This document shows, piece by piece, positions 17,975-26,641 of a stretch of 64,000 nt of DNA (the stretch's first letter is position 1; the number at the start of each line of letters is the position of its first letter). The notes under the pieces were generated by a model. The model saw nothing but the letters and a program-made list of their open reading frames with translations. It was not told the DNA's origin and ran no database searches. The position numbers and the translations under genes are program-made. Origin of the DNA: Bacteroidota bacterium (lineage in GTDB: Bacteria > Bacteroidota > Ignavibacteria > Tepidaquicellales > Tepidaquicellaceae); NCBI GenBank assembly GCA_018266835.1, contig JAFDZP010000002.1, positions 634,419 to 698,418 on the forward strand. The letters are read 5' to 3'.

Positions 17975-18820
17975 TTACCCCAGCTCAAAACTTGTAACTC
18001 CGAATACTTTCTCAATAGGAATTCCCGGATTTCCGTTCATGTACATTCTTGCAGTTTCAAAGACATACTTCATGTTGTATTTTTCCTGAATTGCCATTCC
18101 TTCTTTATTGGTTTCGGGGATATCAAGATACACTTCCTTGCCGTCTGCAAATTCTATTAAAGATAAAAATAATTTTTCTGCAATGAATTTTTCTTCAGCA
18201 AAGATGGGGCCGATTTTATATCCCTTAAAACACTTTCTTATCACTCCGTAACCTGAAACTAAACTGTTATTAGTTATTGCTAAACCGTATGATTCAGGCA
18301 TAACTACCCACTCTTTTAAAAATGCGCTTCTATCTGCCTTAAAAATATTTTTATCAAAGTGAACTAAGTCATACATAGAAATATTTTTCAGCTCCATGCA
18401 TTCCGTCTGCAGTTTTCCTTTCATACCAATACCTTCGTATCTCATCTGGTTGTGAGCAAAAACAAATCCTGCTTTTTTATAATTTTCCTGCTGCGCCACC
18501 ACTCCGTCAATTCCTAAGCAAAGTCCGTTCACGTATTCAATAACGTGATTATACATCTTTATTCCATAGTCCTGCTTTCTGTATTCTTCTTTTACAATAT
18601 AAAATCCGCCGAATGCAAACTTATCTTCATATTTTACTCCCGAAACGCATGCAATCGGTTCACCGTTTAATTCTCCTATAAAATAACCGTTAGGGTCTGC
18701 AGCAAAAAATGGTTTTTTGTCATGTAATCCCGGATTCCAGCCCTCTTTTTGGGCTAAACCTATCATAAAATCTAAACCATTTTCATCTGCATTACGTATT
18801 ATGTAATTATTGTTGGTCAT
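17975..18820 (-). CDS. GNAT-family N-acetyltransferase
   Basis: A 281-residue protein. The N-terminal 130 residues are a GNAT domain with the acetyl-CoA motif VKEEYRKQDYGIKMY and a preceding FGGFYIVKEE strand. The C-terminal half (about 150-281) is a second GNAT-like fold of the kind found in two-module bacterial acetyltransferases. It includes ISMYDLVHFDKNIFKADR, IGPIFAEE, and a last strand with YLDIPETN and YVFETARMYMNG. The substrate is unknown. It is divergent from the ABC exporter gene with 62 bases between. Confidence 0.85.
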   Translation of the reverse strand: MTNNNYIIRNADENGLDFMIGLAQKEGWNPGLHDKKPFFAADPNGYFIGELNGEPIACVSGVKYEDKFAFGGFYIVKEEYRKQDYGIKMYNHVIEYVNGLCLGIDGVVAQQENYKKAGFVFAHNQMRYEGIGMKGKLQTECMELKNISMYDLVHFDKNIFKADRSAFLKEWVVMPESYGLAITNNSLVSGYGVIRKCFKGYKIGPIFAEEKFIAEKLFLSLIEFADGKEVYLDIPETNKEGMAIQEKYNMKYVFETARMYMNGNPGIPIEKVFGVTSFELG

Positions 18821-18882
18821 TCTTTAAATTTTTATTTATTTATATTTGTTCACTAAAGAAAGCATTCTCATCCACTAATTCA

Positions 18883-20676
18883 ATGAAAATTTTATATTCT
18901 TATTTAAAAAATTACAGAGGTATTGTATTACTTGCGCTATTTCTTGCAGCAGTTAATCAGGTCTTCTCACTTCTTGACCCGTATATATTCAGATTAATCA
19001 TCGACGGTTATGCAACAAAGTTTGAGCAGTATGATTTAGAGCATTTTATAAAAGGTGTTTCATGGCTGTTGTTCCTTGCAATTACAGTTGCCTTTATTTC
19101 AAGAGTCGCTAAAAACTTTCAGGATTATTATATAAATAATATCACTCAAAGACTTGGGGCAAAGATTTATTCCGATGGACTAAGACACTCGCTTGAACTT
19201 CCCTATCAGGTTTTTGAAGACCAGCGAAGCGGTGAAACTCTCGGCATACTTCAGAAAGTGAGGCTCGATACTGAAAAACTTATCAGCGCAGGAATAAATA
19301 TTTTATTCACGTCACTTGTAGGATTGGTATTTGTTATTGTTTACTCACTATCTGTACACTGGATAATCGTTCCCCTTTATGCACTGCTTGGACCATTAAT
19401 CGGAATTGTAAGCTCACGTCTAAGCAAAAAAATTAAAGTCGTTCAAAAAGATATTGTAGCGCAAACAACTGCACTTGCAGGTTCAACTACTGAATCTTTG
19501 AGAAATATTGAGCTTGTAAAAAGTCTTGGTCTTGCCAATCAGGAAATAACCAGACTGAACAACACCACTGATCAGATTTTACAGTTAGAATTAAAAAAAG
19601 TAAAGTATATCCGCAAAATCAGTTTCTTACAGGGAACAATGGTAAATCTGTTGAGAAATATGATTCTGATAATTATGCTTTATCTTATTTTTGACAGACA
19701 GATTACTTTCGGACAATTCTTCTCATTATTCATTTATTCGTTCTTTATTTTCGGACCGCTGCAAATGATGGGTGACGTAATTAATATTTACAGGGAAGCA
19801 GAGGTATCGCTGAATAATTTTGAAAAAATTATGAACATGCCTATTGAAGAAAAACCGAAGAGTCCCGTAGTTATCGATAGCATTAAAACGCTTGAGTTTG
19901 AAAATGTTACATTTAAACATCTGACAGCTAAGGGTAATGCGATTTCTGATATTTCGTTCAAGACTGAGCTTGGCAAAACAATTGCCTTCGTAGGACCTTC
20001 AGGCGCAGGTAAAACCACTCTGGTAAAACTTCTTGTGGGACTTTATAAACCGCAGGTTGGAAGAATTTTATATAACGGGGAACCTGAAAGTGTAGTTGAT
20101 TTAGACAATTTAAGAAATCAAATCGGATTCGTTACACAGGATACACAATTATTCTCTGGTACAATTAAAGAGAATCTTTTATTCGTAAATCCCAATGCTA
20201 CCGACGAAATGATTTACGATGTGTTAAAGAAAGCCGCATGCGACAACTTACTTGCAAGAGCGGATAACGGCATTGATACAGTCATCGGCGAAGGCGGTGT
20301 GAAAGTTTCGGGCGGTGAAAAACAAAGACTTTCCATTGCAAGAGCTTTATTAAGAAGACCGACAGTGATGGTGTTCGATGAAGCAACTTCAGCTCTTGAC
20401 TCATTAACAGAGGAAGAAATCAGCAGGACAATAAGAGATATTTCTTCGAGCGACAAGCATTTAACTATAATGATTGCGCACAGATTATCAACTGTGCTGC
20501 ACGCCGATACAATTTATGTTCTTGAAAAAGGACAGATTGTCGAATCAGGCAAGCACGCAGATTTGATTGAAGAAAAAGGATTGTATTACGCCATGTGGAG
20601 ACAGCAAATCGGTGAAAGAAAAAGAGATAACGATGGTGTGAACTTATTGAAGCCTAAAGAAGAAGTTAAAAATTAA
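18883..20676 (+). CDS. ABC exporter half-transporter (membrane + ATPase)
   Basis: A 597-residue fused half-transporter. The N-terminal membrane domain (about 1-310) has six helices. The nucleotide-binding domain has Walker A GPSGAGKTT (371-379), signature VSGGEKQ (475-481), Walker B with Asp499-Glu500 (VFDEATSALD) and the H-loop IAHRLST. All catalytic residues are present. It is an MsbA/multidrug-like type that works as a homodimer; the substrate (lipid or small molecule) cannot be told. It is a single gene ended by a strong palindromic terminator. Confidence 0.92.
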   Translation: MKILYSYLKNYRGIVLLALFLAAVNQVFSLLDPYIFRLIIDGYATKFEQYDLEHFIKGVSWLLFLAITVAFISRVAKNFQDYYINNITQRLGAKIYSDGLRHSLELPYQVFEDQRSGETLGILQKVRLDTEKLISAGINILFTSLVGLVFVIVYSLSVHWIIVPLYALLGPLIGIVSSRLSKKIKVVQKDIVAQTTALAGSTTESLRNIELVKSLGLANQEITRLNNTTDQILQLELKKVKYIRKISFLQGTMVNLLRNMILIIMLYLIFDRQITFGQFFSLFIYSFFIFGPLQMMGDVINIYREAEVSLNNFEKIMNMPIEEKPKSPVVIDSIKTLEFENVTFKHLTAKGNAISDISFKTELGKTIAFVGPSGAGKTTLVKLLVGLYKPQVGRILYNGEPESVVDLDNLRNQIGFVTQDTQLFSGTIKENLLFVNPNATDEMIYDVLKKAACDNLLARADNGIDTVIGEGGVKVSGGEKQRLSIARALLRRPTVMVFDEATSALDSLTEEEISRTIRDISSSDKHLTIMIAHRLSTVLHADTIYVLEKGQIVESGKHADLIEEKGLYYAMWRQQIGERKRDNDGVNLLKPKEEVKN

Positions 20677-20699
20677 AACAAAAATTAATTTAAAGTTAG

Positions 20700-20733
20700 A
20701 ACCTGATCCCGCTATAGCGGGATCAGGTTTTTT
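20700..20733. terminator. Palindromic bidirectional terminator
   Basis: A perfect 30-base palindrome at 20700-20729 centred on CCCGCTATAGCGGG is followed by T runs on the plus strand. It lies between the converging ABC exporter and thioredoxin-like genes. The GC-rich core resembles other GC palindromes in this window's spacers (47281-47294 and 50556-50573). Confidence 0.8.
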
Positions 20734-20737
20734 GCTT

Positions 20738-21331
20738 TTAATTTTTATAAATAATCGAACATCCGATTGATTTCGTTTCCTTCACTTTCACTTCCTCACC
20801 TTTTAATAATTCATCGACAGCGTTTTCAACAAATTTATTTTTTACTTCTTCCGGATGAGCTGCGTTGTCATCAATCGCTCCGTTATATTTTATTATCCAT
20901 TCATTGTTTTCTTTCCAGATAACAAATGCATGCGGAGTTTTCTTAGCGCCGAAATTTCTGGCTGCTATCTGATCTGCGTCCGATAAATAAGAAAAATTGT
21001 AATTACCCTCTTTTGCAGTCTTCACCATTTCCATAAAGCTGTTCTCTTCAAACTGCAAGGTGTCTGAGGAATTGATTGCAATAAGCGGAACATTTAACGG
21101 CCTATATTTCAAATTCATTTCATTCATTCTCTGGGGATATAGCTTTGCAAATGGACAGCCATTGCTTGTGAATACAACTATAAATCCTTTTGAATCCGGA
21201 AAATCTTTAAGTGATAGCATCTTGCCATCAACGTTTTTCAGAGTAAAATCACCAATGCTCGTTCCTGTATCACCTGAGAAACCCGTCAGAAATAGAAAGC
21301 AAATGCATAGAACTGTTAAAACGATTTTCAT
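20738..21331 (-). CDS. Exported thioredoxin-like (AhpC/TSA-type) protein, one active-site cysteine
   Basis: A 197-residue protein with a signal peptide (about 1-20). It has a redoxin/AhpC-TSA fold: FTLKNVDGKMLSLKDF, then the active-site region VVFTSNGCPFAKLYPQRM, and later GAKKTPHAFVI with the cis-Pro loop. Close relatives carry C-N-x-C-P at this place; here the first cysteine is Ser, leaving a single thiol. Two other cysteines lie at the start (signal) and near the end (SIGCSIIY), so disulfide chemistry with a distal Cys is possible. Its ATG overlaps the stop of the multicopper oxidase gene (ATGA), so the two are translationally coupled. Confidence 0.82.
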   Translation of the reverse strand: MKIVLTVLCICFLFLTGFSGDTGTSIGDFTLKNVDGKMLSLKDFPDSKGFIVVFTSNGCPFAKLYPQRMNEMNLKYRPLNVPLIAINSSDTLQFEENSFMEMVKTAKEGNYNFSYLSDADQIAARNFGAKKTPHAFVIWKENNEWIIKYNGAIDDNAAHPEEVKNKFVENAVDELLKGEEVKVKETKSIGCSIIYKN

Positions 21332-23043
21332 TTTTTTATAAATCTTAATGTTTGTGTTTCAAAAGTTTTATCCAATGTAACCTGCGCAAAATAAATTCCG
21401 ACAGGCAGTCCGCTTATATCAATTCCGTTTTGAATATCAGGTCTGGGCAGCATATACATAGTTTTACCTAGAGTGTTTGTAATTCGAACGTAATAAACTC
21501 CTGAACTCGCTCCTGTATTATTCAGAAATAATTTATTGAATGCTGGATTTGGATATACACTGAATAACGGATGCTGCTGAACAGTAGTTGTTCCTTCAAC
21601 TATTCCTACAGAAGAGTTCTTTACAACAAACTGCCCCATCATTCCGTCATCTTCATGTAATGCTATATGACAGTGGTACATAAACGGATGGAGTGAGTCG
21701 GCATAATCTTCAAACTTTGCTATGAACCTTATCGTCTCATTTGATTTTACCAAAAGGACATCTTTCCATCCGCCCTCGGCAGCCGGAGGAGCAACACCAT
21801 TTCTTGTGAGAATATGAAATTCAACATCATGAATATGAAATGGATGAGCAAAACCTGAAGTGCTTGTTATCTGCCATATCTCAGTGTTATTCAGCGGCAC
21901 GTTGTAGTTATTATAGTTTATATCGAAAAGCTTATGATTTATTACGAATCCTACACCCGGAACTCCTGCTATAGTTGTATCAGATATTGTAAGAGCACGA
22001 GTAATATTGGCAGAGCCTTCATTCGGAAAAACATTCGTTGTTAATGTTGTTGGAATTGAAGTTATTGGATTTGAAGTCTGAGCAACCACATTCAATCTCA
22101 AAATATTAAAATCTTTCCTTGCAAGAAAATTATAGAAAGGTGTACCCGGAGGGAACACATCTCCACCCGGAATATTTTGCGCTAGCACAGAATTATAAGC
22201 CATCAAATTTACATTTTGTCCGGATTGTCCTGTGAAATCTACAAGTATTTCTATTCTCTCTCCTGCAGAAAGCAGATATCTGTTAAGTGCAACAGGAGCA
22301 TTGAGTAATCCACCGTCGCTTGTTATCACATAAAAATTTCTATTATCACTAAAACCAAGATTGTATGAACGCTCCGTTGCTCCGTTTAAAATACGGAATC
22401 TCACTACCTGTGCAGGAGCATTGGTTTGCGGTCTTATTGTTCCGTTCACAATCATTGTATCTCCATAGGGAGCAACTTCAATCTGATTAGATGAAGTAAA
22501 TCTTCTGTCAGTTAAAACTAATGGGATATCATCAATTCCGTATTTTCTTGGAAGAGGTAAAGCGCTTTCAATATTATCGCGTACAATTATAAGTCCCCCA
22601 AGTCCGCTGCTTATTTGTTCTTCAGTTGTCATGTGCAGATGCGGATGGTACCAGAAAAGTCCCGCATTATTCGTTACCTGCCAGTAAGGCTGCCATATCG
22701 TTGAGGGAGGAATAACCTGATGCGGTCCTCCGTCCATAACCGCAGGCAGGTGCATTCCGTGCCAGTGCATTGTAGTAGAATCCTGAAGTTTATTAGTCAA
22801 GTTTATATGCACAACATCACCTTTATTCCAAATCATTGTAGGTCCCCACCAGTTACCGTTTATACCCGCAGTTACAGTCTGGTTGCCGGGAATCATCTGC
22901 TTTATTGTATCCTTTGCAACGAGATTAAATGTTGTACCGCTTAAAGTATCAGGAATGAAAAGAGTGTTGTATTGCGCATTTGCTCCTGTAGAAAATGCGA
23001 GAAGAAGCATTGAAAAAAATGCAATGCGGGGGATTTTAGACAT
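21328..23043 (-). CDS. Secreted multicopper oxidase with type IX sorting domain
   Basis: A 571-residue laccase/CueO-type oxidase with signal peptide (1-23, ending GANAQ). All copper-binding motifs are visible: HWHGMH (His93, His95), YHPHLH (His133, His135), HPFHIH (His400, 403, 405) and YHCHIALHEDDGMM with Cys458 for the type 1 copper. The axial ligand is the Met in DDGMM. The last 75 residues look like a T9SS sorting domain (FSVYPNPAFNKLF to ETQTLRFIKK), so the enzyme is probably sent to the cell surface rather than only the periplasm. Substrates such as Cu(I), Mn(II) or phenols cannot be told apart. It is followed without a gap by the thioredoxin-like gene. Confidence 0.92.
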   Translation of the reverse strand: MSKIPRIAFFSMLLLAFSTGANAQYNTLFIPDTLSGTTFNLVAKDTIKQMIPGNQTVTAGINGNWWGPTMIWNKGDVVHINLTNKLQDSTTMHWHGMHLPAVMDGGPHQVIPPSTIWQPYWQVTNNAGLFWYHPHLHMTTEEQISSGLGGLIIVRDNIESALPLPRKYGIDDIPLVLTDRRFTSSNQIEVAPYGDTMIVNGTIRPQTNAPAQVVRFRILNGATERSYNLGFSDNRNFYVITSDGGLLNAPVALNRYLLSAGERIEILVDFTGQSGQNVNLMAYNSVLAQNIPGGDVFPPGTPFYNFLARKDFNILRLNVVAQTSNPITSIPTTLTTNVFPNEGSANITRALTISDTTIAGVPGVGFVINHKLFDINYNNYNVPLNNTEIWQITSTSGFAHPFHIHDVEFHILTRNGVAPPAAEGGWKDVLLVKSNETIRFIAKFEDYADSLHPFMYHCHIALHEDDGMMGQFVVKNSSVGIVEGTTTVQQHPLFSVYPNPAFNKLFLNNTGASSGVYYVRITNTLGKTMYMLPRPDIQNGIDISGLPVGIYFAQVTLDKTFETQTLRFIKK

Positions 23044-23111
23044 AATTGTGATTTTTTTTGTTCAATGAAATATTAGACGCCTATTTTTGATAAAACTTGC
23101 GTTCACCTTGT

Positions 23112-23137
23112 TTTTATTCAGTACTTTTATTCAGTAC
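23112..23137. repeat. Perfect tandem 13-base repeat before the multicopper oxidase
   Basis: Two back-to-back copies of TTTTATTCAGTAC (23112-23124 and 23125-23137) lie about 70-95 bases upstream of the oxidase start on the minus strand. They may be a paired regulator site or a chance duplication. No known operator was matched. Confidence 0.6.
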
Positions 23138-23214
23138 ATTAAAGGATTGATGAAGACTTGAAAAATTACCTGCTTCTTAGTAAGTTTTAATGAAAATAAA
23201 ATTATAATATTAAA

Positions 23215-23700
23215 TTGATTAAAAATTATTTTGATGCAGAGAAATTCGAAAGTTTATTTTTCGTTGCAGTAGGTATTATTGCAGTTTTAATTTCCATATG
23301 GTTTTGGATTAAATTAAAAGATTCTTTTTATTCAGGAATGGCAATTCCTCTGGTGCTTTTAGCACTAATTCAAATTACTGTTGGGATGAATGTTTATTTC
23401 AGGTCACCTAAAGATATAGTCCGCGTAGAAAGTTATCTGACAAATGATAAAAGTAAAATTACTGATACGGAAATTCCCCGCATGAACACTGTAATGAAAA
23501 ACTTTGTTATATACAGATATATTGAAATACTATTATTAATAGCAGGGCTGGTATTATTTTTTATGTTTAGTCAAAATATTTTTATAAAAGGAATCGGAGC
23601 AGGATTGGCAGTTCAGTCATCTTTAATGCTTATGCTGGATTTTTTTGCTGAGAAAAGAGGTGCTGAATATCTTTCGTATCTTAATAATCTAAAACTTTAA
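23215..23700 (+). CDS. Membrane protein of unknown function
   Basis: A 161-residue protein, apparently with a TTG start; no in-frame ATG lies upstream. There are four hydrophobic helices (about 13-32, 40-60, 98-118 and 122-145) around a hydrophilic loop with FRSPKDIVRVE. Similar small membrane proteins occur in Bacteroidota without a known role. It starts a plus-strand run with a DnaJ-domain protein (15 bases later) and a DoxX-like protein (9 bases after that). The three are probably one transcript. Confidence 0.7.
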   Translation: MIKNYFDAEKFESLFFVAVGIIAVLISIWFWIKLKDSFYSGMAIPLVLLALIQITVGMNVYFRSPKDIVRVESYLTNDKSKITDTEIPRMNTVMKNFVIYRYIEILLLIAGLVLFFMFSQNIFIKGIGAGLAVQSSLMLMLDFFAEKRGAEYLSYLNNLKL

Positions 23701-23715
23701 TTTGTTTTACTTGAT

Positions 23716-24216
23716 TTGCTGAACTACTATCAAATATTAGAAATACCTCAAACAGCTTCAGTTACTGAAATTAAAGCTGCGTTCAGAAGGTTATCTTTTA
23801 AATATCATCCAGATTTAAATAATGATACGGATGCTGAAGAAAATTTTAAGAGAGTAAATGAAGCAAATCAGATCTTAACAGACCCCCTGCTGAGAAAAGT
23901 ATATGATGAACGGTTAAAAATTTCAGGGATGAATTATACTTATCATATTCCAACATATAAAAATAAATCATACCAGAAACGAAAAAGTCCTCTACGAAGT
24001 GTAAGTTATGTTTTATTGTTATGCGTAACGGTATTTCTCATTATTCAGGCAGCATCTTCTTTATCTTCAGTAAATACTCTCAATGAATACAAATCAAACC
24101 TTTCAAAAAAAGCAAATGAGTATTATTTAAACTCGCAGGAAAAAAACAAGCAGATAGAAATTATTGTCCGCCGTACAAACAGCTTAGTGGATATGTTCAG
24201 AAACATTCCGAAATAA
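23716..24216 (+). CDS. Membrane-anchored J-domain protein
   Basis: A 166-residue protein with TTG start. Residues 1-68 form a J-domain (NYYQILEIPQTASVTEIKAA) with the essential HPD in KYHPDLNN. A basic linker leads to one transmembrane helix (about 97-113, VSYVLLLCVTVFLIIQAA), then a C-terminal polar tail, probably outside the cytoplasm. Gly/Phe and zinc-finger regions of full-length DnaJ are absent. It should stimulate DnaK at the membrane. Tight linkage to two small membrane proteins suggests it may assist their folding, which is inference. Confidence 0.85.
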   Translation: MLNYYQILEIPQTASVTEIKAAFRRLSFKYHPDLNNDTDAEENFKRVNEANQILTDPLLRKVYDERLKISGMNYTYHIPTYKNKSYQKRKSPLRSVSYVLLLCVTVFLIIQAASSLSSVNTLNEYKSNLSKKANEYYLNSQEKNKQIEIIVRRTNSLVDMFRNIPK

Positions 24217-24225
24217 TTTCTATCT

Positions 24226-24600
24226 ATGAAAAAATTCTTTATATACTTAATGGCAGTATTTTATATCTGCGCAGGAATAAACCATTTCTGGCATCCGGCA
24301 GATTATATAAAAATAATGCCACCGTATTTATCTTATCAGTCAGAGTTAGTTTTTATAAGCGGAGTGTTTGAAATCCTATGTGGCATACTTTTAATTCTAC
24401 CCAAAACAAGAAGAATAGGAGCATGGCTTACAATTCTACTTCTTATTGCAGTCTTCCCTGCAAATATTCAGATGACAATTAATTATTATAATGAACACAA
24501 TCCTGACTTATGGATTTCAATAATCCGTTTACCCATTCAGTTAATTCTTTTATGGTGGGCATGGCTATATACAAAAACTCCTTTGTCTAAAGTGTCATAA
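24226..24600 (+). CDS. DoxX-like membrane protein
   Basis: A 124-residue protein with four hydrophobic helices and the DoxX-type features: AGINHFWHPADYIKIMPPYL after helix 1, a glycine-rich second helix (GVFEILCGILLILP) and RRIGAWLTILLL in the third. Members of this group are small integral membrane proteins of uncertain role; some are linked to quinone or oxidative metabolism. It is the third gene of the 23215-24600 run. Confidence 0.8.
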   Translation: MKKFFIYLMAVFYICAGINHFWHPADYIKIMPPYLSYQSELVFISGVFEILCGILLILPKTRRIGAWLTILLLIAVFPANIQMTINYYNEHNPDLWISIIRLPIQLILLWWAWLYTKTPLSKVS

Positions 24601-24682
24601 ACGACTAAGTAAATGAAACGAATCTCAGATTTTTTTTCCGTATTTTTAAATTCACCAAAAATTAATTAAACAGAGAAACACT

Positions 24683-26206
24683 ATGAGAAAGTTTTTTCCC
24701 TTATTCATTTTAATTTTTATGTTTGCTGCTTTGGCAAAAGCGCAGACACCGCAGGTAGAGGCACCGATTCCGACTGGATTGGCTTCAGCTATGCACCCTG
24801 ATTTTGCAGGTGACGTACTTGTTGCAAATGTAAATCCAATAGGACCGATGTCAGGAGTAAGAGCAGCAGACGGAAATTTATATGCAGCCATCAATGATAC
24901 ATTGCTTACATCCAATCTTGGATTAATCCTAATGAAATCTACAAACAACGGAAGCAACTGGTCTTTATTCGGTTCAGGAATTACTGCAAGAGCAAAATAT
25001 ACACAGGTAAAACTTGTGAGAGCGGGAGATTCATTGTATTGCTTTTTCAGTTTATCAGGAACCATTGCAAGATGGAATCCGATGAACGGACTCGTAACAG
25101 TTCTTTCACTTGCACCATTAAAGAATTTTGATGTCGCAGTTTCATCTACAAACAGCATGTACGTTTTTTATCAAACAAACGGCGATACTTTAAGAAGAAT
25201 TGCAACGATTGACGGAGGTTACTCATGGACAGGTGCAGGGCTTATCTCTAACTCTGGAGGCTCACCGCAAATGACGTTTTCAACTTTAGGCGATACTTTA
25301 ATTTTCAATTATCGCGGACCGGTAAGAGCGGATTTTCCTGAGAAATCAATATGGCGTTCTGGTCTTTACAGACAAAGCGGACCGGGAACTCTTGGCTTTA
25401 TATCTTTATCGTTTACAGACATCATTCTTGATACTACGGTAGCTCACAATGAATTGAAAACAGTAAAACGCGGATTAAATGTCTGGACTGTTTTCACTGA
25501 AGGCAGTGCGGGAAATATAAATTTAAAATGTCTCACCAGTACAAACGGCGGCACAATTTACGGCTCGGCATTTTCTGTAGCTTCAAGTCCGACCAGAGAT
25601 GAGTATTGGTTTGATCTTGCTGCATCTACCGGAATAACTTTCCCGGGTGTTGACTTGATTTATTATTCAGATAGTCTGCAGGCAGGAGTTCCTACAAATA
25701 CATCAGATAAAATGTTTTATTCTTATTCAGGCAGTGATAATCCTTCATCTTTTTCAGCAGCACTGCAGTTTAATGATGTCCCACCAATTTCTTCTGCAAG
25801 TAACAGCAAACCATCGTTGGTTGAGCTTCCTGCAGGTGATTTTGGCGCTTTATTTTTAGGATATACTCCTGGTGGGAATAAAGTTTACTGGGATAGATTT
25901 TCTGCAATTACAAATGTTACAAATAACGGAAATTCAATTGCAGATAAATTTGAACTGAAGCAAAATTATCCTAATCCGTTTAACCCAACAACAAAGATTT
26001 CATTTAGTATTCCTAAGAGTTCATTTGTAAGCTTAAAAGTATATGATATAATGGGAAAAGAAGTTGCAAAACTTGTATCAGGAAATGTTGAAAGCGGAAA
26101 TTATTCAGTTCAGTTTGACGGTAAGAACTTATCAAGCGGAGTTTATTTTTATAAACTTGAAACAGAGAATTTCAGTGAAGTAAAAAAGATGAGTCTTATA
26201 AAGTAA
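24683..26206 (+). CDS. Secreted protein with type IX sorting domain
   Basis: A 507-residue protein. The signal peptide ends at AKA (residue 20). The middle has sialidase/BNR-like strands (KSTNNGSNWSLFGSG, ATIDGGYSWTGAG, TSTNGGTIYGSAF) and may form a beta-propeller. The C-terminus is a type A sorting domain (LKQNYPNPFNPTTKISF to SEVKKMSLIK). No sialidase active-site Arg triad or Asp-box series was identified with certainty. Surface or secreted location follows from the domain; substrate unknown. A terminator lies 36 bases after the stop. Confidence 0.88.
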   Translation: MRKFFPLFILIFMFAALAKAQTPQVEAPIPTGLASAMHPDFAGDVLVANVNPIGPMSGVRAADGNLYAAINDTLLTSNLGLILMKSTNNGSNWSLFGSGITARAKYTQVKLVRAGDSLYCFFSLSGTIARWNPMNGLVTVLSLAPLKNFDVAVSSTNSMYVFYQTNGDTLRRIATIDGGYSWTGAGLISNSGGSPQMTFSTLGDTLIFNYRGPVRADFPEKSIWRSGLYRQSGPGTLGFISLSFTDIILDTTVAHNELKTVKRGLNVWTVFTEGSAGNINLKCLTSTNGGTIYGSAFSVASSPTRDEYWFDLAASTGITFPGVDLIYYSDSLQAGVPTNTSDKMFYSYSGSDNPSSFSAALQFNDVPPISSASNSKPSLVELPAGDFGALFLGYTPGGNKVYWDRFSAITNVTNNGNSIADKFELKQNYPNPFNPTTKISFSIPKSSFVSLKVYDIMGKEVAKLVSGNVESGNYSVQFDGKNLSSGVYFYKLETENFSEVKKMSLIK

Positions 26207-26241
26207 TTATAAATTTTTCACAGTAAATTTGTAATAGGTGC

Positions 26242-26276
26242 AACCCGTTTTCTTTTTGAAGAGAACGGGTTTTTTA
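26242..26276 (+). terminator. Rho-independent terminator after the T9SS gene
   Basis: ACCCGTTTTCT pairs with AGAGAACGGGT (one G-T wobble) around a short loop and is followed by TTTTTT. A nearly identical hairpin recurs at 26584-26616. Confidence 0.85.
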
Positions 26277-26358
26277 TTTATAGGTCATTCTTATTGCTTA
26301 GTTCGGTAACATTGAATAACGTATTCTATAGATTAACCAAATTATAAAGCCTGCCCAA

Positions 26359-26529
26359 ATGGATTCTAAAATGAAATGCCCTAAATGCGAAAGAGACGAG
26401 ATCTTCAAGCATGATGTCAACGAGTCGGATTCAATATTTTATTGCCAATACCAGAAATGCAAATACATCTGGAAAAATTTTAAGTCAACCTTGCAGCAAG
26501 GTGAGTACAGAGTAAATTCTTCGCTTTAA
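26359..26529 (+). CDS. Small zinc-ribbon protein (56 residues)
   Basis: A short ORF of 56 residues with the ATG at 26359. It has two Cys pairs, CPKC at residues 7-10 and CQYQKC at 29-34, separated by 18 residues. That is the layout of a rubredoxin/TFIIS-like zinc ribbon, and the second pair is followed by KYIWKN, an aromatic/basic strand as in such ribbons. The protein is basic and may bind nucleic acid or another protein. There are 83 bases between the preceding terminator and its start, and a terminator 54 bases behind it, so it looks like an independent transcription unit. Function is unknown. Confidence 0.6.
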   Translation: MDSKMKCPKCERDEIFKHDVNESDSIFYCQYQKCKYIWKNFKSTLQQGEYRVNSSL

Positions 26530-26583
26530 TAGAATTCTCGTTCCTGAGCCCCAGCTTGGGAATGTTCTTAGTTCAAAAACAAA

Positions 26584-26616
26584 ACCCGTTTTCTTTTTAA
26601 AGAGAACGGGTTTTTT
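26584..26616. terminator. Rho-independent terminator, near-copy of 26242-26276
   Basis: ACCCGTTTTCT, loop TTTTAA, AGAGAACGGG and six T's. Sequence and loop are almost the same as the terminator at 26242-26276. It ends the zinc-ribbon gene. The converging YfiT-like gene stops 26 bases beyond it. Confidence 0.8.
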
Positions 26617-26641
26617 GTTTTGCAAACTTATAAATAAAAAA

